64,000 nucleotides of DNA from Acetohalobium arabaticum DSM 5501. GTDB lineage: Bacteria > Bacillota > Halanaerobiia > Halobacteroidales > Acetohalobiaceae. How positions within the stretch are numbered: position 1 is the stretch's first letter; the number at the start of each line of letters is the position of its first letter. Location of the stretch: contig NC_014378.1 in assembly GCF_000144695.1 (NCBI RefSeq), positions 1,822,043-1,886,042 on the forward strand, in the 5' to 3' direction. Position numbers and translations under genes: made by a program. Of this stretch, positions 36,619 through 44,429 are shown one piece after another. The notes under the pieces are model-generated. The model was not told the DNA's origin, searched no databases, and worked only from the letters and a program-made list of their open reading frames with translations.

Positions 36619-37833
36619 TTAAAACCCCTGCATCATATTAAACATCGGAAGCATCATAGAAACTACAATACTACCTACTACTAAGCCTAATATCAAAATT
36701 AAAGCCGGTTCAATTAGCGAAACCATACCTTCTACTTTATGCTCCACTTCCTGATCATAAAACTGGGCTACTCGATTCAGCATCTGATCTAAGCTACCGG
36801 TTTCCTCTCCAATTCTGATCATCTGAATTACCATCTGGGGAAATAGACCATTCTGTTGGAGCGGATCAGCCATACTTTCACCGGCACTAATGCTATTCCG
36901 AGCTTCATTAAGCTGTTCTGCTACTATCTGATTGGAAACTACCCTACTTACTACCTCTAGCCCTTCCAAAATAGTAACACCGCTGCTGATTAAAGTACCC
37001 AATGTCCGGCTGAATCTGGCTACTGAAATCTTGATAATCAAATCGCCAAATAACGGCAGTTTAAGCAGCAGCCAATCTATCTGCCGTTTTCCCCTATCTG
37101 TCTGATAATAGTAATAACTAAAGGATATAACTACTAAAACTGCTCCTACAAAAAGATACCAGTAGCTGGATATTAAATTGCTAGTAGTCAGTAAGATTCG
37201 TGTCGGTAGCGGCAGCTGAATATTCATTCCGGCAAAGATATCAACAAAGGTAGGCAGAATAACTGTAACTAAGAAGACAACTACTCCCACAGCCACCAGA
37301 GTAATAACTGCTGGGTAGGCTAGAGCTGATGTGATCTGCTGTTTCATCTCATTCTCTTTTTCGAAGTGGTCGGCCATCTCCAGTAAGACTTCATCCAGGA
37401 TACCGCCGGTCTCTCCGGCTTCTACCATACTGATAAAGAGCCGGGGAAAAACATGGTCTTCTTCCTCTAGGGCATTGGAGAGAGATACTCCGCCTTCTAC
37501 ATGTTCCTGAACAGATCTAATTGCTTCACGTAATTTGGGATTCCCTGTCTGATCACCGAGAATATCAAGGGCTCTAACTAAGGAAACTCCAGCATCTATC
37601 ATAGTAGCAAACTGGCGGCAGAAAAGAGCTAGATCTTTTAATTTTACTTTCTTAAACTGCTTTAATTTATCTCCTAAACTGCTGCTTTCTTGCTCTTCTT
37701 CAATTGAAGTAATATAATAGCCTCTATTTCTAAGCCTATCAATCACAATCTCTCTACTTTCAGCCTCTAAGGCCCCTTCTAACTGCTCACCATTCTCATC
37801 CCTTACCTTATAGCGGAATACTTTAGTAATCAG
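36619..37833 (-). CDS. pilC: Pilus inner-membrane platform protein PilC
   Basis: Polytopic platform protein that couples PilB/PilT motors to the pilin. It has two T2SF domains (LALFCRQFATMIDAGVSLVRALDIL and ISVARFSRTLGTLISSGVTILEGLEVV), each followed by membrane helices, and EPALILILGLVVGSIVVSMMLPMF at the end. The conserved start VFRYKVRDENGEQLEGALEAES lies upstream of the first ATG/GTG/TTG codon (GTG 37746). To include it, translation must begin at CTG 37833 or the next ATT, which follow a GGGGGGGAG ribosome site; an in-frame TAA lies just upstream. With it, 404 residues, the normal PilC length. Confidence 0.88.
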   Translation of the reverse strand: MITKVFRYKVRDENGEQLEGALEAESREIVIDRLRNRGYYITSIEEEQESSSLGDKLKQFKKVKLKDLALFCRQFATMIDAGVSLVRALDILGDQTGNPKLREAIRSVQEHVEGGVSLSNALEEEDHVFPRLFISMVEAGETGGILDEVLLEMADHFEKENEMKQQITSALAYPAVITLVAVGVVVFLVTVILPTFVDIFAGMNIQLPLPTRILLTTSNLISSYWYLFVGAVLVVISFSYYYYQTDRGKRQIDWLLLKLPLFGDLIIKISVARFSRTLGTLISSGVTILEGLEVVSRVVSNQIVAEQLNEARNSISAGESMADPLQQNGLFPQMVIQMIRIGEETGSLDQMLNRVAQFYDQEVEHKVEGMVSLIEPALILILGLVVGSIVVSMMLPMFNMMQGF

Positions 37834-37860
37834 ACTCTCCCCCCCTTAACATTGAAGTTG

Positions 37861-38907
37861 CTAAATCTGCTTCTTAAGGGTCTCAACATTAACCGCCCGT
37901 TCTAGAGCCATTTTTCTACTTATCTTGCCGTTTAAGTATAGATCACGCAGCGAATAATCCATCGTATGCATTCCTTCATCACTTCCAGTCTGCATTACTG
38001 ATTCCAACTGATGAGTCTTATCTTCTCTAATTAAGTTTCTGACTGCTGAATTAGCAATCATGAGCTCCGTAGCCACTACTCTATCCAGATTATCAATTGT
38101 CGGCAGCAGCTGCTGGGATAAGACCCCTTCCAGTGTTAATGCCAGCTGAGTTCTAACCTGAGTCTGTTGATGGGCCGGAAAGACATTAATGATTCGCTCA
38201 ATTGTTTCCGAAGCATTATTAGTATGTAGAGTAGCCAACACCAGATGGCCAGTTTCAGCAGCAGTAATTGCCGTCGAGATAGTTTCTAAATCTCTCATCT
38301 CACCGACTAAAATTATATCGGGATCCTGTCTTAGAGCCGATCTCAAACCATTAGCAAAATTATCAGTATCCTTTCCTACAGCCCGCTGATTGATAATACT
38401 CCGTTTATGCTGATGAACATATTCAATTGGATCTTCTAAAGTAATGATATGCTTGTCCATCTTACTGTTAACCAGATCAATCATTGAAGCTAAAGTGGTC
38501 GATTTCCCGCTGCCAGTAGGTCCCGTTACTAAAAAGAGACCACGCGGCTTTAAAGCCAGTTCTTTTAATTTCTCCGGCAGTCCTAACTCCTCTAGACTCA
38601 GAATCTCATTAGGAATAATCCGCAGAACTGCCGCCGGATTCCCCCGTTGTTTAAAAACATTAACACGAAAGCGATAGTTATCCAGATGATAAGCAAAATC
38701 TACTTCACCTGTTTCCTTATATATTTCTTCTTCATTAGACCCCAGCATTCCTGCCACTAAACCATTAATTTTGTCAGAATTTATCTTGCTATCACATAAC
38801 TTCCGTAAATTCCCATTAATTCGCGCCGTCGGTTCAATTCCTACAGTCAGATGAATATCAGAAGCTCCTACTCTAATCCCTTCCCGCAGAAGATCATCTA
38901 ATTCCAT
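37861..38907 (-). CDS. pilT: Pilus retraction ATPase PilT
   Basis: Hexameric cytoplasmic motor that disassembles pili. It has the N-terminal PAS-like domain (REGIRVGASDIHLTVGIEPTARING), Walker A VTGPTGSGKSTTL near residue 127, the Asp box ITLEDPIEYVH, Walker B RQDPDIILVGEMRD, the His box ETGHLVLATLHTN and a PilT-type C-terminus. The AIRAGK-type loop is replaced here by DRVVATELMIANSAVRNLIRED. 348 residues is full length. It lies between pilB and pilC. Confidence 0.94.
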   Translation of the reverse strand: MELDDLLREGIRVGASDIHLTVGIEPTARINGNLRKLCDSKINSDKINGLVAGMLGSNEEEIYKETGEVDFAYHLDNYRFRVNVFKQRGNPAAVLRIIPNEILSLEELGLPEKLKELALKPRGLFLVTGPTGSGKSTTLASMIDLVNSKMDKHIITLEDPIEYVHQHKRSIINQRAVGKDTDNFANGLRSALRQDPDIILVGEMRDLETISTAITAAETGHLVLATLHTNNASETIERIINVFPAHQQTQVRTQLALTLEGVLSQQLLPTIDNLDRVVATELMIANSAVRNLIREDKTHQLESVMQTGSDEGMHTMDYSLRDLYLNGKISRKMALERAVNVETLKKQI

Positions 38908-38921
38908 AGATCCCTCTCCTT

Positions 38922-40628
38922 CTAATCTACATAGACTTTGGTTACTCTCATAACCTCTTCTAAAGTAGTAATCCCCTGATTAACCTTCTCTAAGCCTGAA
39001 GACTCCAATGTAATCATACCATTGTTTACCGCCTGCTCTTCAATCTCAGCAGCCGAAGCTTTCTTAACAATCAACTTCTTAATCTCAGAATCAATCTCCA
39101 AAATCTCATGAATCGCTGTTCTACCTAAATAGCCCCGCTCATTACATCGGCGGCAGCCATCTCCTTCATAGATTTCCAATACTTCCTCACCATCTATATA
39201 CTTACCTAAATTAAAATCAACTGCCAATTCTTCGTCCTTAGCCTTACAGTTATCACAGATAGTTCTAACCAGCCGCTGAGCAACAACACCGATAACTGAA
39301 GAAGCAACTAAGAAAGGTTCAATTCCCATATTGATCAGTCTCGTTAAGGCCCCCGCAGCTTCATTAGTATGGAGAGTAGTTAAGACTAAATGTCCCGTTA
39401 GTGCAGCATGAATAGCAATCTCTGCCGTCTCTTTATCCCGAATCTCACCAACCATCACTATATCCGGATCCTGCCGGAGAATAGATCGAAGTCCATCAGC
39501 AAAAGTAAGTCCTACTTGGGGATTGGTCTGAACCTGATTGATTCCGTTCAGAGTATACTCAACTGGATCTTCAATAGTAATAATATTCTTCTCTTCTGTA
39601 TTCAACCGATTAAGTGCCGAATAAAGCGTCGTTGTCTTGCCGCTGCCGGTTGGACCAGTAATCAATAACATCCCGTGGGGCTGTTGAATCATAGATTTAA
39701 AGTCTGTTAAATGCTCAGGTAAGAATCCTAACTCATTAAGCTCCAGCATCAGATTATCCTTATCTAAAATCCTGATTACTACTTTCTCACCCTCTATCGT
39801 CGGCAGAACCGAAATTCGAAGATCTATCTCTTTATCCCTGATCATCATCTGAATTCTGCCGTCTTGAGGTCTGCGCCGCTCAGCAATATCCATGTCAGCC
39901 ATAATCTTAATTCTAGAAACTAAAGCAGAATGAGTATGCTTGGGAATATCCATTTCATTTCGCAGAATACCATCGACTCTATATCTAACCTGCACTTCAT
40001 CTCCCTGAGGCTCTATATGAATATCGCTGGCCCGCAGCTTAACTCCTTCATTGATAATATTATTTACTAATCTAACTACCGGCGCCTCATCTACCATCTC
40101 GCGCAGCCGGTCTACTTCCATCTCTTCCTCACTGTCAAGTTCTATCTGTCGGGCATCTATATCCTCAATAAATTCATTAACTATATCTTCGCTGCCAAAA
40201 TACTGTTCTATAGCCTGCTGAATCTCATCTTCACTGGCAATCACCGGTATTACTTCACAGTCAGTCTTAATTCTAATATCATCAATAGCCAGTACATCGA
40301 GAGGATCAGCCATAGCAACTGTTAAAGTATTATCCTCTTTCTTAATCGGAATTGCCCGATGTCTTTCAGCCAGCGACTGTGGAATCATCTTAATTACCTC
40401 GGAATCAATAATGAACTTATTGAGATTAACCTGTGGAATCCCTAACTGATATTCTAAAGCCTCCATTACATCCTGTTCGGTAACCAGCTTCATCTCCTTT
40501 AGAACAGTACCCAACCTCTTTTCAGTTCCCTTCTGCTGTTCTAAAGCCTCCTGTAGTTCTTCTTCAGTAATAAATCCAACATCAACCAGAATATCCCCTA
40601 ACCGTTTCTTTTTGATCACCTTTACCAC
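38922..40628 (-). CDS. pilB: Pilus extension ATPase PilB
   Basis: GspE/PilB hexameric motor for pilus assembly. An N-terminal MshEN/T2SSE-N domain (RLGDILVDVGFITEEELQEALEQQKGTEKRLGTVL) is followed by a second N domain and the ATPase domain: Walker A ITGPTGSGKTTTLYSALN near residue 330, DPVEYTLNGINQVQTNPQVGLTFADGLRSILRQDPDIVMVGEIRDKETAEIAIHAALTGHLVLTTLHTN, and the four-Cys zinc motif CDNCKAKD...CRRCNERGYLGR. 568 residues is normal. GTG starts at 40628 and 40619 are both possible. Confidence 0.95.
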   Translation of the reverse strand: MVKVIKKKRLGDILVDVGFITEEELQEALEQQKGTEKRLGTVLKEMKLVTEQDVMEALEYQLGIPQVNLNKFIIDSEVIKMIPQSLAERHRAIPIKKEDNTLTVAMADPLDVLAIDDIRIKTDCEVIPVIASEDEIQQAIEQYFGSEDIVNEFIEDIDARQIELDSEEEMEVDRLREMVDEAPVVRLVNNIINEGVKLRASDIHIEPQGDEVQVRYRVDGILRNEMDIPKHTHSALVSRIKIMADMDIAERRRPQDGRIQMMIRDKEIDLRISVLPTIEGEKVVIRILDKDNLMLELNELGFLPEHLTDFKSMIQQPHGMLLITGPTGSGKTTTLYSALNRLNTEEKNIITIEDPVEYTLNGINQVQTNPQVGLTFADGLRSILRQDPDIVMVGEIRDKETAEIAIHAALTGHLVLTTLHTNEAAGALTRLINMGIEPFLVASSVIGVVAQRLVRTICDNCKAKDEELAVDFNLGKYIDGEEVLEIYEGDGCRRCNERGYLGRTAIHEILEIDSEIKKLIVKKASAAEIEEQAVNNGMITLESSGLEKVNQGITTLEEVMRVTKVYVD

Positions 40629-40723
40629 CTGCTAATATAGATTTGAAATAAGTATATCTTAATATTAAACTTATATCTATAATTAACTATCATTTTCTAA
40701 AAACCTGCAAAAATTCTTTAATT

Positions 40724-41602
40724 TTACTCTAATTCAATATTATCTCTGATAGTTTCCGCCATTAACTTTACCGGTGCTTTCTTTCCTGTCCAGATTTCAA
40801 AAGAAATTGCTCCCTGATGGACCAACATCCCCAGTCCGCTGACGGTTTTGGCTCCTCTATCCTTAGCTGCCTTCAGCAGACTAGTTTCAACAGGATTATA
40901 GACTAAATCACTAACCACCATATCAGGCTGAATCAACTCCGGCTCAATTACCGGCTCTACATCAGATTCAGGATGCATTCCGATAGGAGTAGTATCCACC
41001 AGCAGATCTATTCCGCTTATAATTTTCTTTAACTTCTCCTGTTTAAGCGGTAAAGGCTGAACTGTTTCCATTTCTAATCCTTTTTTAATATCAGAAACTA
41101 AATCTTCAGCCTTCTTAAAAGTACGGTTAGCAACATAAAGCCTCTCAACCCCTTCTAATCCAAGCTGAAAGGCCACAGCCCGAGCTGCACCACCCGCACC
41201 AACAATTAATACATTCTTATTCTGCGGCATAAAGCCTTCTTCCTGTAATGATCTAACAAAACCGCGTCCGTCGGTATTATACCCGATTAACTCTCCAGCT
41301 TCATTTTTGATTGTATTCACAGCACCGATCAATTCAGCTTCTTTTGATACCTGATCCAGATAAGGAATGACTGCTTCCTTATGCGGAATAGTAAGATTTA
41401 CTCCCCGCAGATTAAGGCCCCTAATTCCCTCTACTGCTGCTTTTAAATTATCAGGCTCTACTTCAAAGGGAAGATATAGATAATCCAGATCTAACTTTGA
41501 AAAAGCTGTATTATGCATCACCGGAGATAAAGAATGCTTCACTGGATAACCGAATAAACCAACTAATTCTCGCTCCTCTAGATTAAGATGGTCCAAACTC
41601 AT
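40724..41602 (-). CDS. aroE: Shikimate dehydrogenase
   Basis: NADPH-dependent reduction of 3-dehydroshikimate. The N-terminus has LFGYPVKHSLSPVMHNTAF (shikimate-binding Ser pair), NLTIPHKEAVIPYLD with the catalytic Lys, NTDGRGFVRSL with the catalytic Asp, and the nucleotide loop GAGGAARAVAFQLG with NRTFKKA. 292 residues is normal. The ATG at 41602 has GGAGGG upstream and is preferred to a TTG inside that site. It is separated from the other aro genes by the pilus cluster. Confidence 0.95.
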   Translation of the reverse strand: MSLDHLNLEERELVGLFGYPVKHSLSPVMHNTAFSKLDLDYLYLPFEVEPDNLKAAVEGIRGLNLRGVNLTIPHKEAVIPYLDQVSKEAELIGAVNTIKNEAGELIGYNTDGRGFVRSLQEEGFMPQNKNVLIVGAGGAARAVAFQLGLEGVERLYVANRTFKKAEDLVSDIKKGLEMETVQPLPLKQEKLKKIISGIDLLVDTTPIGMHPESDVEPVIEPELIQPDMVVSDLVYNPVETSLLKAAKDRGAKTVSGLGMLVHQGAISFEIWTGKKAPVKLMAETIRDNIELE

Positions 41603-41642
41603 GGTATTTCCCTCCAATATAAATATATTTTTTCAACCTAAT

Positions 41643-41666
41643 ATTATAGACGTCAACTTAAGTTGA
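41643..41666 (-). promoter_or_regulatory. Putative aroE -10 with adjacent 14-bp palindrome
   Basis: A TATAAT hexamer (41643-41648, minus strand) lies about 40 bp before the aroE start. Directly upstream, where the spacer and -35 would be, is the perfect palindrome TCAACTTAAGTTGA (41653-41666), a plausible operator. No consensus -35 is visible, which would fit an activated or repressed promoter. Confidence 0.4.
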
Positions 41667-41711
41667 ATTTTGGTAAAGTGCAGCTATATTGATATAATGT
41701 TGCAGTTTAGA

Positions 41712-41858
41712 GTTGATATCTTGCAAACGCTCCGAAAATCAGCCCTAGTCAATCAGCAATAAACTAATCTTAGAGATACGATTTAAAGAGCCTACTTTAT
41801 ATGTTAATTATCTTCTCTTATGGGGCTGCTTTAAAGTCGCTTGTTGCAAGATATCAAC
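41712..41858 (-). repeat. 147-bp inverted-end element, copy 3
   Basis: Exactly 147 bp. Read on the minus strand it has the same 15-bp ends GTTGATATCTTGCAA and TTGCAAGATATCAAC as copy 2, the inner CAGCCC/GGGCTG blocks and the flanks GCACAATTA (left) and CTCTAAACTGCAAC (right). It is in inverted orientation to copy 2, 6 kb away. Confidence 0.88.
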
Positions 41859-41922
41859 TAATTGTGCAAAATTATCTGAGGAAGCGTTAAAAAACCAAAC
41901 CAATGAAATTTCTGTACTATAA

Positions 41923-42050
41923 ATAGTCAATATGTGTCCAGAGCGACTCTTAAAAACAGTTTGGAGCCATGGACGGCGGAAAACTGTTTTTTGACAGTGA
42001 GCGAAACAGGACGTTGAGCGAACGACAAGCGGCGGATACATATTGACTAT
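41923..42050 (-). repeat. Module B palindromic element (128 bp)
   Basis: Bounded by a 17-bp inverted repeat, ATAGTCAATATGTGTCC and GGATACATATTGACTAT (one wobble-type mismatch). Inside, AAAAACAGTTT and AAAACTGTTTTTT form a second stem. In both copies of the window it lies next to a 147-bp element in the same relative order, so the two modules may form one composite repeat. Confidence 0.7.
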
Positions 42051-42134
42051 CCCCGGAATATCATGAATGAGACCATATTAGCTACAAGTGGGAAGTGACA
42101 CAATATATCAATTATGTTTTGAAAGTTTAGGAAA

Positions 42135-42178
42135 TAATCCGTAACCCTCCCTTTTTCAAATGGGAGATATAAGGATTA
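42135..42178. other. Hairpin upstream of the structured RNA
   Basis: TAATCC/GGATTA and CTCCC/GGGAG form a nested stem. It may mark the left end of the IS605-like remnant, but I cannot match it to a known left-end hairpin. Confidence 0.4.
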
Positions 42179-42198
42179 GCAAATATTAATTTAAATAA

Positions 42199-42227
42199 TT
42201 GATATTTGCTCCATAATTTATTATAAT
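42199..42227 (+). promoter_or_regulatory. Sigma-A-type promoter of the structured RNA
   Basis: TTGATA, a 17-base spacer and TATAAT on the plus strand. The only thing downstream is the structured region 42234-42517, so it appears to drive an RNA gene and not a protein gene. The -35 also falls within a GCAAATAT/ATATTTGC inverted repeat (42179-42209). Confidence 0.65.
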
Positions 42228-42233
42228 ATAGAT

Positions 42234-42517
42234 GTAAATCACAAGTGAATATTGGAGGTTGCAGTAGCTAAACCTCTACTGTGTAAAATATTCAGGGGGC
42301 TCGTTGTAGATAGAAGACACTAAATCTTCTAGTAAGCACTTATAGAGATGCTTACACTTCTATCTTGAGCAATAAAAGTATCTCTGAGTCTAGCACCTAT
42401 GCTAGATAGGAGTAGTGGCATTGGACACGCCGATTGGGTAACTTGCTTGATATTACGGGTAATTCCCATAAAAGCAAGCGACCATGAAGCTCGGTATTTC
42501 AATGCCGAGTAGTTCAC
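42234..42517 (+). ncRNA. Structured RNA, candidate orphan IS200/IS605 omega-RNA
   Basis: About 280 nt with many nested pairings and no convincing protein frame. Near the 5' end GAGGTT/AACCTC and CAGTAG/CTACTG interleave as an H-type pseudoknot (about 42255-42281). AGATAGAAG (42308-42316) pairs with CTTCTATCT (42357-42365), enclosing GTAAGCA/TGCTTAC. CTAGCA/TGCTAG (42390-42405) and CTTGCTT/AAGCAAG (42442-42478) follow. It ends in a CTCGGTAT/ATGCCGAG hairpin and TAGTTCAC, the familiar right end of IS605-type elements, where TnpB guide RNAs end. No tnpA or tnpB is present. The exact family is not proven. Confidence 0.6.
42489..42517 (+). mobile_element. IS200/IS605-type right-end hairpin (element remnant)
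   Basis: An 8-bp stem CTCGGTAT/ATGCCGAG with loop TTCA, preceded by ATGAAG and followed by TAGTTCAC. This layout is typical of IS200/IS605 right ends beside tnpB genes. With no transposase within reach, this is a decayed or non-autonomous copy that could be moved by a TnpA elsewhere in the genome. Confidence 0.65.
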
Positions 42518-42574
42518 TAACAGTATCACTACGTAAATCAATTGAGCTCATTATTTCATCACCCTTAATTTATT

Positions 42575-43483
42575 TTAAACCGCTTCTTCTTTTGGTTTAC
42601 TTAATTTCAATTCAGCGATAATCATACCGACAACGATTAGTAATCCACCCCAGTAACTATTCACACTAATAACCTCTCCTAGATAAAAGTAAGCAAAAAC
42701 TGCGGCAAATACCGGCTCCATAGAAAAAATAATAGCAGTTCTAGTCGGTGTTGTAAATTCCTGGGCCTTATTCTGTACTACTAAGGCCAAGGTAGTAGCA
42801 AAAAACGCCATATAGACTACTGCACCCCAGAGTTCAGGCTGCAACACCACCTCAAAACTCCCTTCCACTAAAGACGAAAAACCACTCAATAAAGCTACTG
42901 TTGTAATCTGGACTATAGTCAACAGAATTGAATCCTTCTGCTGAACATACTTTCCTACTAGTAGAATATAGACAGCCAGGGAAACTGCACATAAAAAGAC
43001 CAAAAAATCACCAAAATTAAAGATAAACTCTCCATTAAACGATAATAGACCAAGTCCAATAGTAGCTAAAGTAACACCAATAACCGTTAACATGGAAGGT
43101 ATCTTCTTTAGAATAATTGCTGATAAAATCGGTACAATAACTACTGATAGACCTGTTAGAAAGCCTGCTTTAGAAGCAGTAGTATAATTTAGACCTACCA
43201 CCTGAAAAGCAAAGCCTCCAAATAAAAAGATTCCTACAAAAGAACCGAGCTTAATAGTCTCCCAATCCAATTTCTTCAACCGGCGGTGAAATATTAATAC
43301 CAATACTATAACTGCTGTCCAAAACCGCAGCGTTAGAAAGTAAAACGGTGTTACTATATCAAAAACGCCCTTCATAATTGCAAAGGTTGTCCCCCAGACA
43401 AAGACTACAAATAATAAAGCTAAATCTGCTTTAATCCTCTTTTTAAATGATACTTCTTCATACTCTTCCATCTTCTTTTCCAC
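42575..43483 (-). CDS. EamA/DMT family transporter
   Basis: About ten membrane helices in 302 residues with two EamA repeats (LALLFVVFVWGTTFAIMKGVFDIVTPFYFLTLRFW and VVYMAFFATTLALVVQNKAQEFTTPTRTAIIFSMEPVFAAVFAYFYLGE). The second repeat motif and the final helix are typical of inner-membrane metabolite exporters of the drug/metabolite superfamily. The substrate cannot be read from sequence. Start is GTG at 43483 or ATG at 43471; neither ribosome site is clearly better. Nothing in the context fixes its role. Confidence 0.88.
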   Translation of the reverse strand: MEKKMEEYEEVSFKKRIKADLALLFVVFVWGTTFAIMKGVFDIVTPFYFLTLRFWTAVIVLVLIFHRRLKKLDWETIKLGSFVGIFLFGGFAFQVVGLNYTTASKAGFLTGLSVVIVPILSAIILKKIPSMLTVIGVTLATIGLGLLSFNGEFIFNFGDFLVFLCAVSLAVYILLVGKYVQQKDSILLTIVQITTVALLSGFSSLVEGSFEVVLQPELWGAVVYMAFFATTLALVVQNKAQEFTTPTRTAIIFSMEPVFAAVFAYFYLGEVISVNSYWGGLLIVVGMIIAELKLSKPKEEAV

Positions 43484-43489
43484 TCCATT

Positions 43490-43960
43490 CTATGACTCTA
43501 TACTAGTCTCTATTTCTTCGGTTCCCTTAATCAAGAACTTACTGAATATATATGTAATTCCAACTGCTAAAAATAATCTTGTAGCCAGAATAACTCCTCC
43601 GCGGCCTCCTACTGCCACAAATAATAATGTATCTTCAATCACAGCATGACAGATTGCTAAAAAAACAGCCATAACCAATAATTTATTCTGCGAAATATTC
43701 TCCTCTTCTGAAATCTGAATAATTACACCTGCTCCATATGTTAACCCAAATATCTGTCCTACCAATAAAGGCAGAGCAGTTTTGGCAGGTAGCTTAAAAA
43801 TTTTAAGTACAGGAGCAAATAGCTGCGAAACCTTGTCTAAAATACCGATATCCCTTCCAATCTCAAGCACTACCATCAAAGGGAAAATAATTAAAGCTAT
43901 TTGTTTAAGTGTACCGAACCCCTCTACTATGATCTCATTAATAATTTCATTCCAGGGCAT
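43490..43960 (-). CDS. Stand-alone nucleoside-recognition (gate) domain protein
   Basis: A 156-residue membrane protein with the gate fold: GTLKQIALIIFPLMVVLEIGRDIGILDKVSQLFAPVLKIFKLP, then LLVGQIFGLTYGAGVII and LAICHAVIEDTLLF. Gate domains form part of FeoB, nucleoside transporters and SpmA/SpmB. It is encoded downstream of a second gate protein and FeoB, so it may act in the same iron or divalent metal transport. Its sequence also recalls SpmB, but the setting argues against a spore role. Confidence 0.78.
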   Translation of the reverse strand: MPWNEIINEIIVEGFGTLKQIALIIFPLMVVLEIGRDIGILDKVSQLFAPVLKIFKLPAKTALPLLVGQIFGLTYGAGVIIQISEEENISQNKLLVMAVFLAICHAVIEDTLLFVAVGGRGGVILATRLFLAVGITYIFSKFLIKGTEEIETSIES

Positions 43961-43984
43961 AACTTTCCCTCCAATTACTGTATT

Positions 43985-44404
43985 TTATAGTAATAAATTA
44001 AGTATATAGCCTGTTAATAATGATACTAGAATTCTTAAACAGACTAACGGCAGAATCTTGACTTTAATCCGCTTAATTACTGCTGCTTCTATAATTAAAG
44101 CATGTGAAATTCCAAGCATAGTTCCTAAGATAGTTATTTCTCGAATTGAAAAATCAAGGCCTGTTACTACTCCCAAAGCAGCATAATTATTCAGCAGATA
44201 ACCGCTGATCAAGGCTAAAATAGCTTCCCCTGAAAGCCCTAAATGCTTCATTACTGGTGCTACCCAGGTAGCAAGTATCTCAATTAATGGAGTATATTTC
44301 AGAATCGTTACTAGAATATGAACCGGAATAATTATCTTCACTAAAGTTAAGTAAGTATTCCATCCCTTCTGTAATCCCCGCTTAATTGTATCCTGTCCTA
44401 TCAC
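43985..44404 (-). CDS. Stand-alone nucleoside-recognition (gate) domain protein
   Basis: 139 residues, GTG start with AAGGAGG upstream. It has TYLTLVKIIIPVHILVTILKYTPLIEILATWVAPVMKHLGLSGEAILALISGYLLNNYAALGV and a following LGTMLGISHALIIEAAVIKRI. It pairs with the next gate protein, and together they resemble two halves of one transporter. It lies 25 bp after feoB, so the three are probably co-transcribed under Fur control. Confidence 0.78.
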   Translation of the reverse strand: MIGQDTIKRGLQKGWNTYLTLVKIIIPVHILVTILKYTPLIEILATWVAPVMKHLGLSGEAILALISGYLLNNYAALGVVTGLDFSIREITILGTMLGISHALIIEAAVIKRIKVKILPLVCLRILVSLLTGYILNLLL

Positions 44405-44429
44405 CTAAATCCTCCTTTTAAAATGATAA

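Noticed and set aside
36619-37746. pilC starting at GTG 37746
   Set aside because: This start would remove the conserved first 29 residues seen in PilC proteins, which are in frame immediately upstream.
41808-42041. 77-codon minus-strand open frame
   Set aside because: It spans the 147-bp element and module B. Similarity with the other copy is at DNA level and includes non-coding parts.
42329-42541. 70-codon minus-strand open frame
   Set aside because: It is antisense to the structured RNA and the IS605-type right end, with no ribosome site or family match.
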